The notes: generated from the sequence alone by a model not told the origin. Positions 1 through 6,740 are shown, counted from the first letter of the stretch. The stretch: DNA of 11,845 bases from Candidatus Aminicenantota bacterium (GCA_030673995.1 DAOUYU010000037.1:1-11845); one strand, 5' to 3'. Made by a program: numbers and translations.

Positions 1-92
1 GGCTTCGTTGCAGCCCATTCGCGGTAGTTCACTACAGCTTCATGGGCTGCGGCCTCGCCGCTACAGCAATCTCTACTCGTGAATAATCCCGG
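1..92 (-). repeat. Structured repeat element, copy 1 (cut by window edge)
   Basis: Read on the minus strand, 92 down to 1 aligns without gaps to 11094-11185 with about 7 mismatches in 92 bases. It begins CCGGGATTATTCACGAG, against CCTGGATTATTCACGAG in the other copies. It holds a 9-bp stem made by bases 10-18 (GCAGCCCAT) and 42-50 (ATGGGCTGC). That stem encloses a hairpin of GTAGT (24-28) and ACTAC (31-35). The gene-proximal end lies inside the 3' end of purA, and the distal end is outside the window. The family is not one I can name. Confidence 0.85.
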
Positions 93-1380
93 CTAATTCT
101 TCCAGTTCTTTTATTAAAACAGTATCCTTTCTTTCCACTCCAGTAGATACAATAGCAATTCTGGCCTGGATAGAATCCTCGATAAGTTTGATGTAATCTT
201 TAAAGGCTTGAGGAAGGGAAGATGGATCATTCATTTTCCCGATTGATGTCTTCCAACCCCGAACTTCTTTATATTGAGGAACCACTTTTTCCAAAATCCA
301 GCTTTCTGTAGGAAAGCTCCGGAGCTGTTCTCCTTTATACTTGTATCCCACACACATTTGAATCTTTTCAAAATCATCAAGAACGTCAGGCTTGGTCAGG
401 GCGATATTATTTATTCCGTTTACACGACAGGAATAAGAGACCGCAACGGCATCGAACCACCCGCATCTTCGGGGGCGGCCCGTAGTCGATCCGAACTCAT
501 TGCCCCTCTCAAGAAGCAATTTCCCCTTCTCATCAAAGATCTCCGTGGGAAAAGAGCCTCCTCCCACACGGGTTGTATAAGCCTTTGTTATTCCCAGGAC
601 AGAATTGATCTTATTGGGAGGAATGCCCAGCCCTGTGCACACTCCCCCGACAGTCGAGCTGGATGATGTGACATAAGGATACGTTCCATGGTCAATATCC
701 AGAAGAGTACCCTGAGCTCCCTCAAAAAGAATGGATTTTCCCTCTTTCATCTTCTCATCCAGAAGAAGAGAGACATCTTTCACATATTTTTTTAGCCTGG
801 TAGCGTATAAGGCATATTCTTCAAATATTTTCTCAGCATCCGGGAAAGATTTATGATAGTGAGAAAAAAGTGCCTTTCTTTCTTCCAGATTTTCTTCGAT
901 CTTTTCTTTGAGGACCGATAAATCCAGAAGATCACCGGCTCTAATCCCCCGCCGGGCTATCTTATCTTCATAGGCGGGACCGATACCCCGGCGCGTGGTC
1001 CCGATTTTTCTCGCCCCCCTTCTCTCCTCATCGATCTCTTCTATAACAGTATGATAGGGGAGAATGAGATGAGTGTTCTTGCTTATGACAATGTTATCGT
1101 TAACTTCAATACCGGATTTTCTTATCTCTTCAACTTCATCCAGAAAGGCCTTGGGATTCAGGACGACTCCATTTCCAATAATACAAAGCTTATCACGATG
1201 GAGTATGCCCGAAGGAACGAGATGGAGAATGATTTTTTTCCCCTTCACATAGACCGTATGCCCGGCATTATGGCCGCCCTGATAACGAGCCACCACATCA
1301 AAAGAGGAAGCAAGGAAGTCAACAATTTTACCCTTGCCTTCATCTCCCCATTGAGTACCGACAATGAGTAAATTAGCCAT
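73..1380 (-). CDS. purA: Adenylosuccinate synthetase
   Basis: This cytosolic enzyme joins IMP and aspartate using GTP to give adenylosuccinate, the first committed step from IMP to AMP. The 435-aa product has the N-terminal GTQWGDEGKGK loop with catalytic Asp13, QGGHNAGHT with His41, GTTRRGIGPAYEDK in the IMP-binding region, QGTLLDIDHGTYPYVTSSS, and TKPDVLD in place of the usual guanine-recognition TKLD. The start is firm: ATG at 1380 is preceded by AAGGAG (1385-1390) at good spacing. A promoter-like sequence lies at 1442-1470. The gene is full length, but its C-terminus is odd. After the usual end region (VSTGVERKDTVL) it runs on for 13 residues, and the final codons and TAG stop fall inside repeat copy 1. 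Function is very likely intact, since the active-site motifs are all present. Confidence 0.98.
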   Translation of the reverse strand: MANLLIVGTQWGDEGKGKIVDFLASSFDVVARYQGGHNAGHTVYVKGKKIILHLVPSGILHRDKLCIIGNGVVLNPKAFLDEVEEIRKSGIEVNDNIVISKNTHLILPYHTVIEEIDEERRGARKIGTTRRGIGPAYEDKIARRGIRAGDLLDLSVLKEKIEENLEERKALFSHYHKSFPDAEKIFEEYALYATRLKKYVKDVSLLLDEKMKEGKSILFEGAQGTLLDIDHGTYPYVTSSSSTVGGVCTGLGIPPNKINSVLGITKAYTTRVGGGSFPTEIFDEKGKLLLERGNEFGSTTGRPRRCGWFDAVAVSYSCRVNGINNIALTKPDVLDDFEKIQMCVGYKYKGEQLRSFPTESWILEKVVPQYKEVRGWKTSIGKMNDPSSLPQAFKDYIKLIEDSIQARIAIVSTGVERKDTVLIKELEELAGIIHE

Positions 1381-1441
1381 AGAACTCCTTCAGGATGCCT
1401 GTTGTTTATTTAAACTCAGGATGAAATCTTATTGACAGTGA

Positions 1442-1470
1442 ATTCTATCAGAAGCTGAGCTTTTGGACAA
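1442..1470 (-). promoter_or_regulatory. Predicted promoter of purA
   Basis: On the minus strand TTGTCC (1470-1465) and TAGAAT (1447-1442) are separated by 17 bases, about 60 bases upstream of the purA start. The spacer holds an 11-base palindrome, AAGCTCAGCTT (1452-1462), which could be an operator, but one copy is weak evidence. The promoter lies just after the stop of the porin gene, so purA may have its own transcript as well as readthrough from upstream. Confidence 0.45.
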
Positions 1471-1472
1471 GG

Positions 1473-2450
1473 CTAAAAACTCAAGACGACCTGCGCTAAG
1501 AAAGAGTTATCTTTGAGTTTTGTCTTCTTTTCGCTGTTAAAATCATATTCGAAACTCAGGAATAAATTCTCAGAGGCAGCGAATACCAGGCCGACTGTCC
1601 AGCGGTTTCTCTCCTCAGATATGCCCTCTCCGTGAAAAGGGTCCTGGTATTTTATCCGCTGATAGCTCGCAACGGGTTGAAGCCGGCTTCCCGAGAGAGA
1701 GAGCTGAATAAAGTAGCCTTCGGCCTCCCCGGGCTCAAAACCATCAGGATTTTCCAGATGGGCCTTTGAATACTCAGAAAGGATTTGAAAATCTTGATTT
1801 CGCCAGATAATATCCACTCCCTGAAAAACAAGATCTCTCGTGTTTTCTTCATCATATTTGCCTCTGTAATAGGAATAAGCCACATCAAATCCCTGGCTGA
1901 GTGTCAAACCCACTCGCCCCCCTTTTCCTTTATCTGTATTGTTATCCCTGAACTGCTGAGCGCCGCTTAAATCTTCTGCTTCGGCAAGACCATTTCCTAA
2001 ATAGGCTGAATAAAAGAAACCGTTGAATTCTCCCTCTACCAGAAGCCCCATATCTCTCCAGCTTGAAGGAAACATTTTCTCCACATTCAGTGGAAAATTT
2101 ATTAATAGTGTTTGATGAGGGCGGTTTGATTGATTGTATCTTCCAAAAGGAACAAGAAAAAGGCCCAAACTGAGATTGAAGGTATCGGAAGGCTTGAATC
2201 TTACCAGAGCCTGTTCTAACTCAATGCTGTCCTCTCTCTTAAACCTGATCTCAGAAACATAATCAATCTTTGCGGTAACATCTCCCGAAAATAAAAGCCC
2301 TAACTGTGGATTCAGGAAACTTCCTTTAAAAACATCGGCCTGTTCCTGTCCCTTTGCGTACCCGATGGAAAAATAGCCATTTGTTTCACCCTTGACAGGC
2401 GTCAACAGGAAAGAAAAAACGATGATCAAAACAAGTATTCTGGTTCTCAT
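1473..2450 (-). CDS. Porin-like outer-membrane beta-barrel protein
   Basis: The 325-aa product starts with a clear signal peptide (MRTRILVLIIVFSFLLTPVKG, likely cleaved near residue 21). The mature part is rich in alternating aromatic and polar strands and ends in LSF, a terminal Phe typical of barrel proteins assembled by the BAM machinery. The segment LGLFLVPFGRYNQSNRPHQ, followed by a long run of short strands, resembles phosphate-selective porin O/P-type proteins, but the substrate cannot be told. The ATG overlaps the stop of the reductase gene as ATGA, so the two are translationally coupled and this is the last gene of the rubredoxin operon. No SD precedes it, which fits coupling. Barrel assignment is good; transport function is inference. 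Confidence 0.78.
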   Translation of the reverse strand: MRTRILVLIIVFSFLLTPVKGETNGYFSIGYAKGQEQADVFKGSFLNPQLGLLFSGDVTAKIDYVSEIRFKREDSIELEQALVRFKPSDTFNLSLGLFLVPFGRYNQSNRPHQTLLINFPLNVEKMFPSSWRDMGLLVEGEFNGFFYSAYLGNGLAEAEDLSGAQQFRDNNTDKGKGGRVGLTLSQGFDVAYSYYRGKYDEENTRDLVFQGVDIIWRNQDFQILSEYSKAHLENPDGFEPGEAEGYFIQLSLSGSRLQPVASYQRIKYQDPFHGEGISEERNRWTVGLVFAASENLFLSFEYDFNSEKKTKLKDNSFLAQVVLSF

Positions 2451-3649
2451 ATTACTGAAAAATCAAAGTCATCTTCCAGGAGAGAATTTTTCCACCTCTC
2501 CACGTTTATTTTATATGATATTAAACGGTTGACTTCATTAAATCCTTCTTTTGTACCCATCCAGATCGCTCCGACAATTATGCCATTCTGGATAACCAGC
2601 TTTTTGTACGCTCCTTCTTTCTTTTCCTCTTTTCGGATTTCCTCAAAGCCATCTTCTTCAGGATGAACAAGCCCAATGGAGGCAACATCAATGCCTACAA
2701 CTTTCAGAGTGTTGGAGAAGACTGTTCCTTCATAGGCTTTCTTCTGGCCCAAAATATTATAGGCTGCGATTCGAGCCTGATTGAAGGAGGCAGGGATAAT
2801 TCCGTAGACTATGCCCCTGTGCTGGAGAACATCGCCTGCAGCAAATATTTTTGGATTGCTCGACTGGAGGAGGTCATTGACTACAAGCCCGCGGTCAGTC
2901 TCGAGTCCAGCTTCCTTGGCTATTTGGATATTCGCCCTTATACCGGCCGCAACCAACGCCATATCCGTCTCGATCTCTTCTCCTCCTTTAAACTTTAAAC
3001 CTCTCACCTCATCCCGGCCGAGAATTTCCTCGGTGGCTAAGCCAAGATGGACTCTTATTCCTAGCTTTTCGATTTGTTCCTTGAGAAGAGACGCGCCCTG
3101 GGCATCGAGCTGGCGGGGCAGCAGATGCTCAAAAAATTCCACAACCTCCACCTCTGCCCCTCTGGATTTCATCGCCCGTGCTATTTCCAAACCTAAGAGC
3201 CCTCCTCCTATCACGGCTACTCTCCGGTGTTCTTCGAAGTATTCGAGGATTTCATAGTTATCATTCAGGGTTCTAAAGGTAAACACCCCACGCTTTTCCT
3301 TGCCCTTGAAGGGAGGAATAAGGGGATAGCAGCCGTTTGCAAAGAGTAAGTAGTCATATTTTTCCTTCTTTCCCCCTTTGACTTCGATCTCTTCAGAATC
3401 AGGCAGAATTTTTATCACTGGCCTATCCAGATGAACTTTTATCCTCAGTTCGTTGTACCATTCTTCAGGAAAAGCGAATAACTTTTCAAGAGGTATGTTT
3501 CCGGCTAGAAATTCTATAAGATTCGGACGAGGATAGTAATGATACTTTTCCTCTGCAAAGATATCTATTTCAACTTTTTGGTCCAGCTCCCGCATCGTTT
3601 TCGCCGCAACAGTTCCGGACAAACCGTTTCCGATGATTAAAACTCTCAT
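2447..3649 (-). CDS. FAD/NAD(P)-dependent oxidoreductase, probable rubredoxin reductase
   Basis: The 400-aa product is a two-Rossmann-fold flavoprotein of the pyridine nucleotide-disulphide oxidoreductase class II type. The FAD-binding GNGLSG is at residues 7-12, the NAD(P)H-binding GGGLLG at 148-153, and the second FAD contact, NPKIFAAGD, ends at 273. No redox-active CxxC is present, so it is not a thioredoxin-reductase type. The rubredoxin gene ends 16 bases upstream, which points to NAD(P)H:rubredoxin oxidoreductase activity feeding electrons to a cytosolic oxygen- or peroxide-reducing acceptor not found in the window. Nitrite-reductase-like and NADH-oxidase-like family members look similar, so context carries much of the call. 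Upstream of the ATG is GGGG at about 10 bases, a weak SD. Confidence 0.88.
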   Translation of the reverse strand: MRVLIIGNGLSGTVAAKTMRELDQKVEIDIFAEEKYHYYPRPNLIEFLAGNIPLEKLFAFPEEWYNELRIKVHLDRPVIKILPDSEEIEVKGGKKEKYDYLLFANGCYPLIPPFKGKEKRGVFTFRTLNDNYEILEYFEEHRRVAVIGGGLLGLEIARAMKSRGAEVEVVEFFEHLLPRQLDAQGASLLKEQIEKLGIRVHLGLATEEILGRDEVRGLKFKGGEEIETDMALVAAGIRANIQIAKEAGLETDRGLVVNDLLQSSNPKIFAAGDVLQHRGIVYGIIPASFNQARIAAYNILGQKKAYEGTVFSNTLKVVGIDVASIGLVHPEEDGFEEIRKEEKKEGAYKKLVIQNGIIVGAIWMGTKEGFNEVNRLISYKINVERWKNSLLEDDFDFSVI

Positions 3650-3665
3650 TATTTAGCAATCCCCG

Positions 3666-3827
3666 TTATATCATTTTTTGAAATAATTCCTTGCCTACAC
3701 CACACTGAGGGCAAACCCAATCATCAGGAAGATCCTCAAAAGGAGTTCCCGGTTTTATCCCCTGCTCGGGGTCTCCTGCTTCAGGATCGTAGATATAACC
3801 GCATGCAGTGCATTCCCATTTTTCCAT
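3666..3827 (-). CDS. Rubredoxin
   Basis: This short gene encodes 53 aa: a one-iron Fe(Cys)4 electron carrier. The two knuckles are CTACGY (Cys6, Cys9) and CPQCG (Cys39, Cys42). Between them are the conserved YIYDPEAGDPEQGIKPGTPF stretch and the DLPDDWVCP segment with the conserved Trp37, and length and spacing match classical rubredoxins. The start at 3827 is chosen because AAGGAG lies 7 bases before it. An in-frame ATG two codons earlier (3833) sits too close to that SD. It is first in an operon with the reductase and porin genes. It probably shuttles electrons from the reductase to an enzyme of oxidative-stress defence; the terminal acceptor is not here. Confidence 0.96.
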   Translation of the reverse strand: MEKWECTACGYIYDPEAGDPEQGIKPGTPFEDLPDDWVCPQCGVGKELFQKMI

Positions 3828-3925
3828 AGTCATTCTCCTTAAAATGAGACGTTAGATCTGACTTCTTAAACATTGAACAATCCTTTATTGACCGCTTTAT
3901 TTCTTGAATTCCTTTTAACTTTCTA

Positions 3926-3948
3926 TCGGCATTTTTTACCCTTCGGGC
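3926..3948 (-). repeat. 23-nt block shared with the repeat element
   Basis: On the minus strand this block matches 11205-11227 at 22 of 23 positions (core AAGGGTAAAAAATGCCGA). Flanking bases do not align, so it is either a remnant of an element or a short conserved motif. It lies about 100 bases upstream of the rubredoxin start. The rest of 3828-4100 holds no gene I can support. Confidence 0.6.
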
Positions 3949-3959
3949 TAGTGATGAAA

Positions 3960-3989
3960 TTGCAATTGAGAGCAAAATATAATTATAAT
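3960..3989 (+). promoter_or_regulatory. Possible promoter ahead of the glutamate dehydrogenase remnant
   Basis: TTGCAA (3960-3965) and TATAAT (3984-3989) are 18 bases apart on the plus strand in an AT-rich stretch. It would fire towards the truncated gdh remnant and may be a relic of that gene's control or a chance match. The region is AT-rich enough that false hits are likely. Confidence 0.25.
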
Positions 3990-4100
3990 GAAACTCTCTC
4001 TTATGTCAAACGAATACTGCCTCGTAAAACAATTGGAAATAAGTAAAGTAAAAAGCGAGCCTGTCTCTTTCCTTGGAGGAAGAAATGATTAAGGACTCAA

Positions 4101-4475
4101 TTATCACTGGAAAATCAGATTCACCGCAAAAATGCTCATAAGATCAAGGCAAAAGTTATCTTCGAGGGCGCTAATGGGCCAACCACACCTGAAGCCTATG
4201 AAATCCTGCAAAAAAGGAGAATTCCCGTCATCCCTGACATACTGGCCAATGCCGGAGGAGTTGTGGTCAGCCACCTGGAGTGGGTACAAGCTCTCAGCGG
4301 GCTTTTCTGGGAGGAGGAACAGGTTAATACAGAGCTTGAGAAGAAAATGGTTAAATCCTTTAAACAGGTCTGGGATGTGGCTGCCCGGAGAAAAGTTCCC
4401 TTCCGCTGCGCTGCTTATCTCATTGCGATAGAAAGAATAGCAGAAGTCTACCGCTACAGAGGGATATTTCCGTAA
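4101..4475 (+). pseudogene. Glutamate dehydrogenase, C-terminal remnant
   Basis: In the frame that ends at TAA 4473-4475 the sequence reads about 124 residues of a Glu/Leu/Phe/Val dehydrogenase C-terminus. Recognisable pieces are LENQI, NAHKIKAKV, EGANGPTTPEA, PVIPDILANAGGV and EWVQ, ending in AIERIAEVYRYRGIFP. These are part of the NAD(P)-binding domain and the closing C-terminal helix. The N-terminal domain with the catalytic lysine and the start of the Rossmann fold is missing. A stop in this frame at 4086-4088 precedes it, and no GDH sequence is readable upstream. The usual residues just before LENQI (a DILIPAA-like stretch) are already lost, so the breakpoint is near 4100. The open frame of the surviving part suggests fairly recent loss. 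It cannot encode an active dehydrogenase. Confidence 0.88.
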
Positions 4476-4490
4476 TGAGCCTTTGGCTCA
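4476..4490. other. Small hairpin after the gdh remnant
   Basis: TGAGCC (4476-4481) and GGCTCA (4485-4490) form a perfect 6-bp stem with a TTT loop directly after the stop codon. It is followed by A residues on the plus strand, so it is not a classical plus-strand intrinsic terminator. It may be part of the original gene's 3' end. Confidence 0.4.
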
Positions 4491-4491
4491 C

Positions 4492-4567
4492 AAAAAAAGG
4501 GGACAGGCAAAAAACAAAAAAGGGGACAGGCAACTTTTTAATAAAAAAGTAGCCTGTCCCCTTTTTT
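4492..4567. repeat. Long palindromic repeat with a partial direct copy; probable bidirectional terminator
   Basis: A 23-bp stem with one A/A mismatch is formed by 4516-4539 and 4544-4567. From outside inward it pairs AAAAAA with TTTTTT, GGGGACAGGC (4522-4531) with GCCTGTCCCC (4552-4561), and ACTTTTT with AAAAAGT, around an AATA loop. The outer A and T runs make it terminator-shaped on both strands. A partial copy of the left arm (A-run plus GGGGACAGGCAA) sits at 4492-4510. The motif resembles REP-type palindromes associated with REP-associated tyrosine transposases; no transposase is in the window, so that link is inference. Confidence 0.85.
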
Positions 4568-4571
4568 CTCC

Positions 4572-4600
4572 TTGATTTGGATATTCTTTTCTTTTATCAT
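4572..4600 (+). promoter_or_regulatory. Predicted promoter of the membrane protein-ftsEX cluster
   Basis: TTGATT (4572-4577) and TATCAT (4595-4600) are spaced 17 bases apart, just after the long palindrome. A start 6-9 bases beyond the -10 would give only about a 7-10 base leader before the ATG at 4616, and no SD is visible there. Placement directly behind a terminator-like hairpin supports a fresh transcription unit. Confidence 0.4.
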
Positions 4601-4615
4601 TGTCAATCAAAACAA

Positions 4616-4990
4616 ATGGAGATTAAGACAAAGGACATCAGCTTTTTAGCGCTGGGATGGCTCTTTCCCGGTTTAGGTCATGTTTTCCTTAAAAAATACT
4701 GGAGAGCCGGGATTTTTTTCGCCTGCATCACTTCCATGGCAGCTCTTGGGTTACTCATGGGCGGAAAAATTTACTCTTTCCAGACAGAAAATCCCCTGAC
4801 CATTCTTGCTTTTTTTTCAGACCTGGGCTACTGTCTTCTCTACTTCCTTTCTAAGATTTTCTCTTTCGGATCGGGAAATTTAGAAAGGGTAACTTTTGAG
4901 TTCGGAACAGCCTACATAGCCGGCGCAGGTCTCCTGAATTATCTCGTCGCTCTAGATGCCTTTGATATTGCCAGAGGAAAAAAGAAATGA
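4616..4990 (+). CDS. DUF6677-like small membrane protein
   Basis: The 124-aa product has about three hydrophobic segments (roughly residues 8-25, 31-50 and 62-83) and a fourth weaker one near 100-113. The N-terminal motif LGWLFPGLGHVFLKKYWRAGIFF and the C-terminal AGAGLLNYLVALDAFDIARGKKK match what I recall of the DUF6677 family, which has a PGLGHF.L...RG turn much like TM2-domain proteins. No function is known to me. ATG 4616 is preferred over an in-frame TTG at 4577, because the latter adds 13 residues and overlaps the predicted -35/-10 region. Its stop overlaps the next start as ATGA, and the cluster continues into ftsE and ftsX, so a role at the envelope or divisome is a reasonable guess from context only. 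Confidence 0.8.
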   Translation: MEIKTKDISFLALGWLFPGLGHVFLKKYWRAGIFFACITSMAALGLLMGGKIYSFQTENPLTILAFFSDLGYCLLYFLSKIFSFGSGNLERVTFEFGTAYIAGAGLLNYLVALDAFDIARGKKK

Positions 4991-5166
4991 TTATGAAGAG
5001 CCATCTTTTCTCCATGGTTCTTTATGCCGTGTTTGTCTGTATTGTTTTAGCCCTTATCAGAAGAGATGACAGAAAGGGCCAGGTAAGGTATGCTGTTTCC
5101 CTCTTTATTATCATGGTATTGGGAGCTCTCCTCTTCGGCTGGTTCATGTATCTTTTCAGCCTATAA
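4987..5166 (+). CDS. Small two-helix membrane protein, unrecognised
   Basis: This 59-aa ORF begins MIMKSHLFSM and ends YLFSL. It has two hydrophobic helices (about residues 7-24 and 36-58) joined by a short charged loop, IRRDDRKGQVR. The positive loop and short tails predict an inner-membrane helical hairpin. The start overlaps the preceding stop as ATGA and ftsE begins 12 bases after its stop, so it sits in a tightly packed operon, which is the main evidence that it is real. An internal ATG at codon 3 is an alternative start. I do not recognise a family. Confidence 0.75.
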   Translation: MIMKSHLFSMVLYAVFVCIVLALIRRDDRKGQVRYAVSLFIIMVLGALLFGWFMYLFSL

Positions 5167-5178
5167 CCCACACCGAAA

Positions 5179-5844
5179 ATGATAGAACTCTATCATATAT
5201 GGCATCAATATCAGCCTCCCAAGTGGGCTCTTTCTGATATCACTCTTGATGTGAAGAAAGGAGACTTCTATTTTGTTACCGGACCAAGCGGTTCAGGAAA
5301 AACCACCCTTCTCAGAATAATTTTTAGAGAACTTCTTCCTACACAAGGTCAAATCGTCATTGACGGGAGAAATATATTTCGTATTCCTGACCACAAAATC
5401 TATAAATTAAGAAGAACCATGGGGATTGTTTTTCAGGACTTCCGCCTTCTTTTCCACAAAAGAGTATTCGAGAATGTGGCGGTTGTCCTCCAGGTTCTGG
5501 GAGTTCCCCATAAAGACATCAGAAGAAGAGTATTCATCGCTCTAAGGATGGTCAATCTTCATCATAAAATGTGGGAATACCCTTCTCAATTATCCTATGG
5601 TGAGCAGCAAAGGGTGGCTATCGCCAGGGCGGTGGTGAATAACCCTAAAATCCTTCTGGCTGACGAACCAACAGGCAACCTCGATCCCGAACTTGCCTTT
5701 GAAATCATGAGCCTATTCAGAGAAATAAACAAACAAGGAGCTACCGTTATCATATGCACTCACGACCGGGAATTGATACGCCATTTTGGAGAAAAAATTC
5801 TATTTCTCTTTAAGGGAAAATTAATCAGAAAAGAAATTCTTTGA
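5179..5844 (+). CDS. ftsE: Cell-division ATP-binding protein FtsE
   Basis: The 221-aa product is the ABC ATPase that works with FtsX at the septum to drive peptidoglycan hydrolase activation. It has the Walker A motif GPSGSGKT (residues 35-42), Q-loop VFQDFRLL (Gln86), signature LSYGEQQ (138-144), Walker B ILLADE (158-163), D-loop Asp169 and the switch His195 in THD. The FQDFRLL segment after the Q-loop is typical of FtsE. The signature has Tyr140 where LSGGEQQ has Gly, a mild departure. Length fits the family. No clear SD precedes ATG 5179. ftsX follows with its ATG two bases after this stop, confirming the pair. Confidence 0.95.
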   Translation: MIELYHIWHQYQPPKWALSDITLDVKKGDFYFVTGPSGSGKTTLLRIIFRELLPTQGQIVIDGRNIFRIPDHKIYKLRRTMGIVFQDFRLLFHKRVFENVAVVLQVLGVPHKDIRRRVFIALRMVNLHHKMWEYPSQLSYGEQQRVAIARAVVNNPKILLADEPTGNLDPELAFEIMSLFREINKQGATVIICTHDRELIRHFGEKILFLFKGKLIRKEIL

Positions 5845-5846
5845 TT

Positions 5847-6740
5847 ATGCAAAAACTCAAATACTTACTGAAAGAGACGATCAACAATCTCTGGCAGTTC
5901 AGAGTACGCAATATTTTCTCAGCAACCATCATCTGCCTGTCTTTTCTTACGATTGGAACATTCCTCGCTCTCTCCAATAATCTCCATTATACAGCAAAGC
6001 AGCTCTCCGAAGAGATGGTGATTGTTTTTTTTCTCGAGAAGAATCTGCCTGAAAAACAGAGAAGCCTCATTGAAGAACGACTGAAAAAATCGGTCTTGCT
6101 AAAAAATGTTCAGTTTATCAGCTCGGAGCAGGCTTTGAATAAATTCCGGAATAATTTTCCCGAACTTGTCCAAATCATCGAAAATTTAAACATCAATCCT
6201 TTTCCAGCTTCCTTCGAAACATCCCTCAAAGAAGACACTCTCTCTTCAACAAAGACTGAAGAGTTTATTGAGGAAATGAGGAATGTGAAAGGAATTGATG
6301 ACGTTCAGTTCAACAGGGACTGGGTTGATAAAATGCAGTCTTTCAGCAGATTGGCCAGAGCAGTAGGATTTTTCTTTGGAGGGATATTGATTCTGGCCTC
6401 CTTTTTTATCATTTCCAATGTGATCAGGCTCAACGTTTTTTCCCGCAAAACAGAAATCGAGATCCTGCGCCTGTCAGGAGCAACAAATACTTTTATCAGA
6501 GTACCATTTCTTATAGAAGGAGTGACCCTTGGAATAATAGGAGGACTGCTCTCGCTCTTGCTGCTCTTTCTCCTGGTAAAGCTCTTCCCTCTCTACCTGG
6601 GAACCTCTCTGGGAGTCTTGAGTGAGATCATTAACTTTCGCTACCTGACGCTTTCCCAAACCATTATGCTCATCGCAGGGAGCATAATCGTCGGTCTCCT
6701 GGGAAGCTTCAGCTCCCTTTCCCGCTTTCTGAAAGTATGA
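5847..6740 (+). CDS. ftsX: Cell-division membrane protein FtsX
   Basis: The 297-aa product is the FtsE partner in the inner membrane. It has one helix at about residues 23-43, a periplasmic loop of about 125 residues, then three helices at about 172-198, 220-250 and 272-290, the standard FtsX layout. The motif NVIRLNVFSRKTEIEILRLSGAT after the second helix is typical of FtsX and its coupling to the ATPase. ATG 5847 is preferred over a TTG at 5841 that would overlap ftsE. In many bacteria an EnvC- or PcsB-like hydrolase activator is found next to ftsX. Here the next sequence is a repeat end motif and an efflux operon, so the periplasmic partner must be elsewhere. Confidence 0.95.
   Translation: MQKLKYLLKETINNLWQFRVRNIFSATIICLSFLTIGTFLALSNNLHYTAKQLSEEMVIVFFLEKNLPEKQRSLIEERLKKSVLLKNVQFISSEQALNKFRNNFPELVQIIENLNINPFPASFETSLKEDTLSSTKTEEFIEEMRNVKGIDDVQFNRDWVDKMQSFSRLARAVGFFFGGILILASFFIISNVIRLNVFSRKTEIEILRLSGATNTFIRVPFLIEGVTLGIIGGLLSLLLLFLLVKLFPLYLGTSLGVLSEIINFRYLTLSQTIMLIAGSIIVGLLGSFSSLSRFLKV

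Noticed and set aside
1389..1410. TTCAGG-ATG-CCTG near the purA start, resembling the element junction palindrome
   Set aside because: Only short arms match and it overlaps the purA SD; chance is likely.
3781..3975. 64-aa minus-strand ORF overlapping rubredoxin
   Set aside because: It is a shadow in another frame; the rubredoxin frame has the two Cys knuckles and the SD.
3988..4092. Short plus-strand ORF (MKLSLMSNEY..., 34 aa) upstream of the gdh remnant
   Set aside because: It has no SD, its ATG overlaps the only promoter-like -10 box, and there is no recognisable domain or GDH similarity.
4132..4431. 99-aa plus-strand ORF over the gdh remnant
   Set aside because: It is out of frame with the clear glutamate dehydrogenase reading and has no family features.
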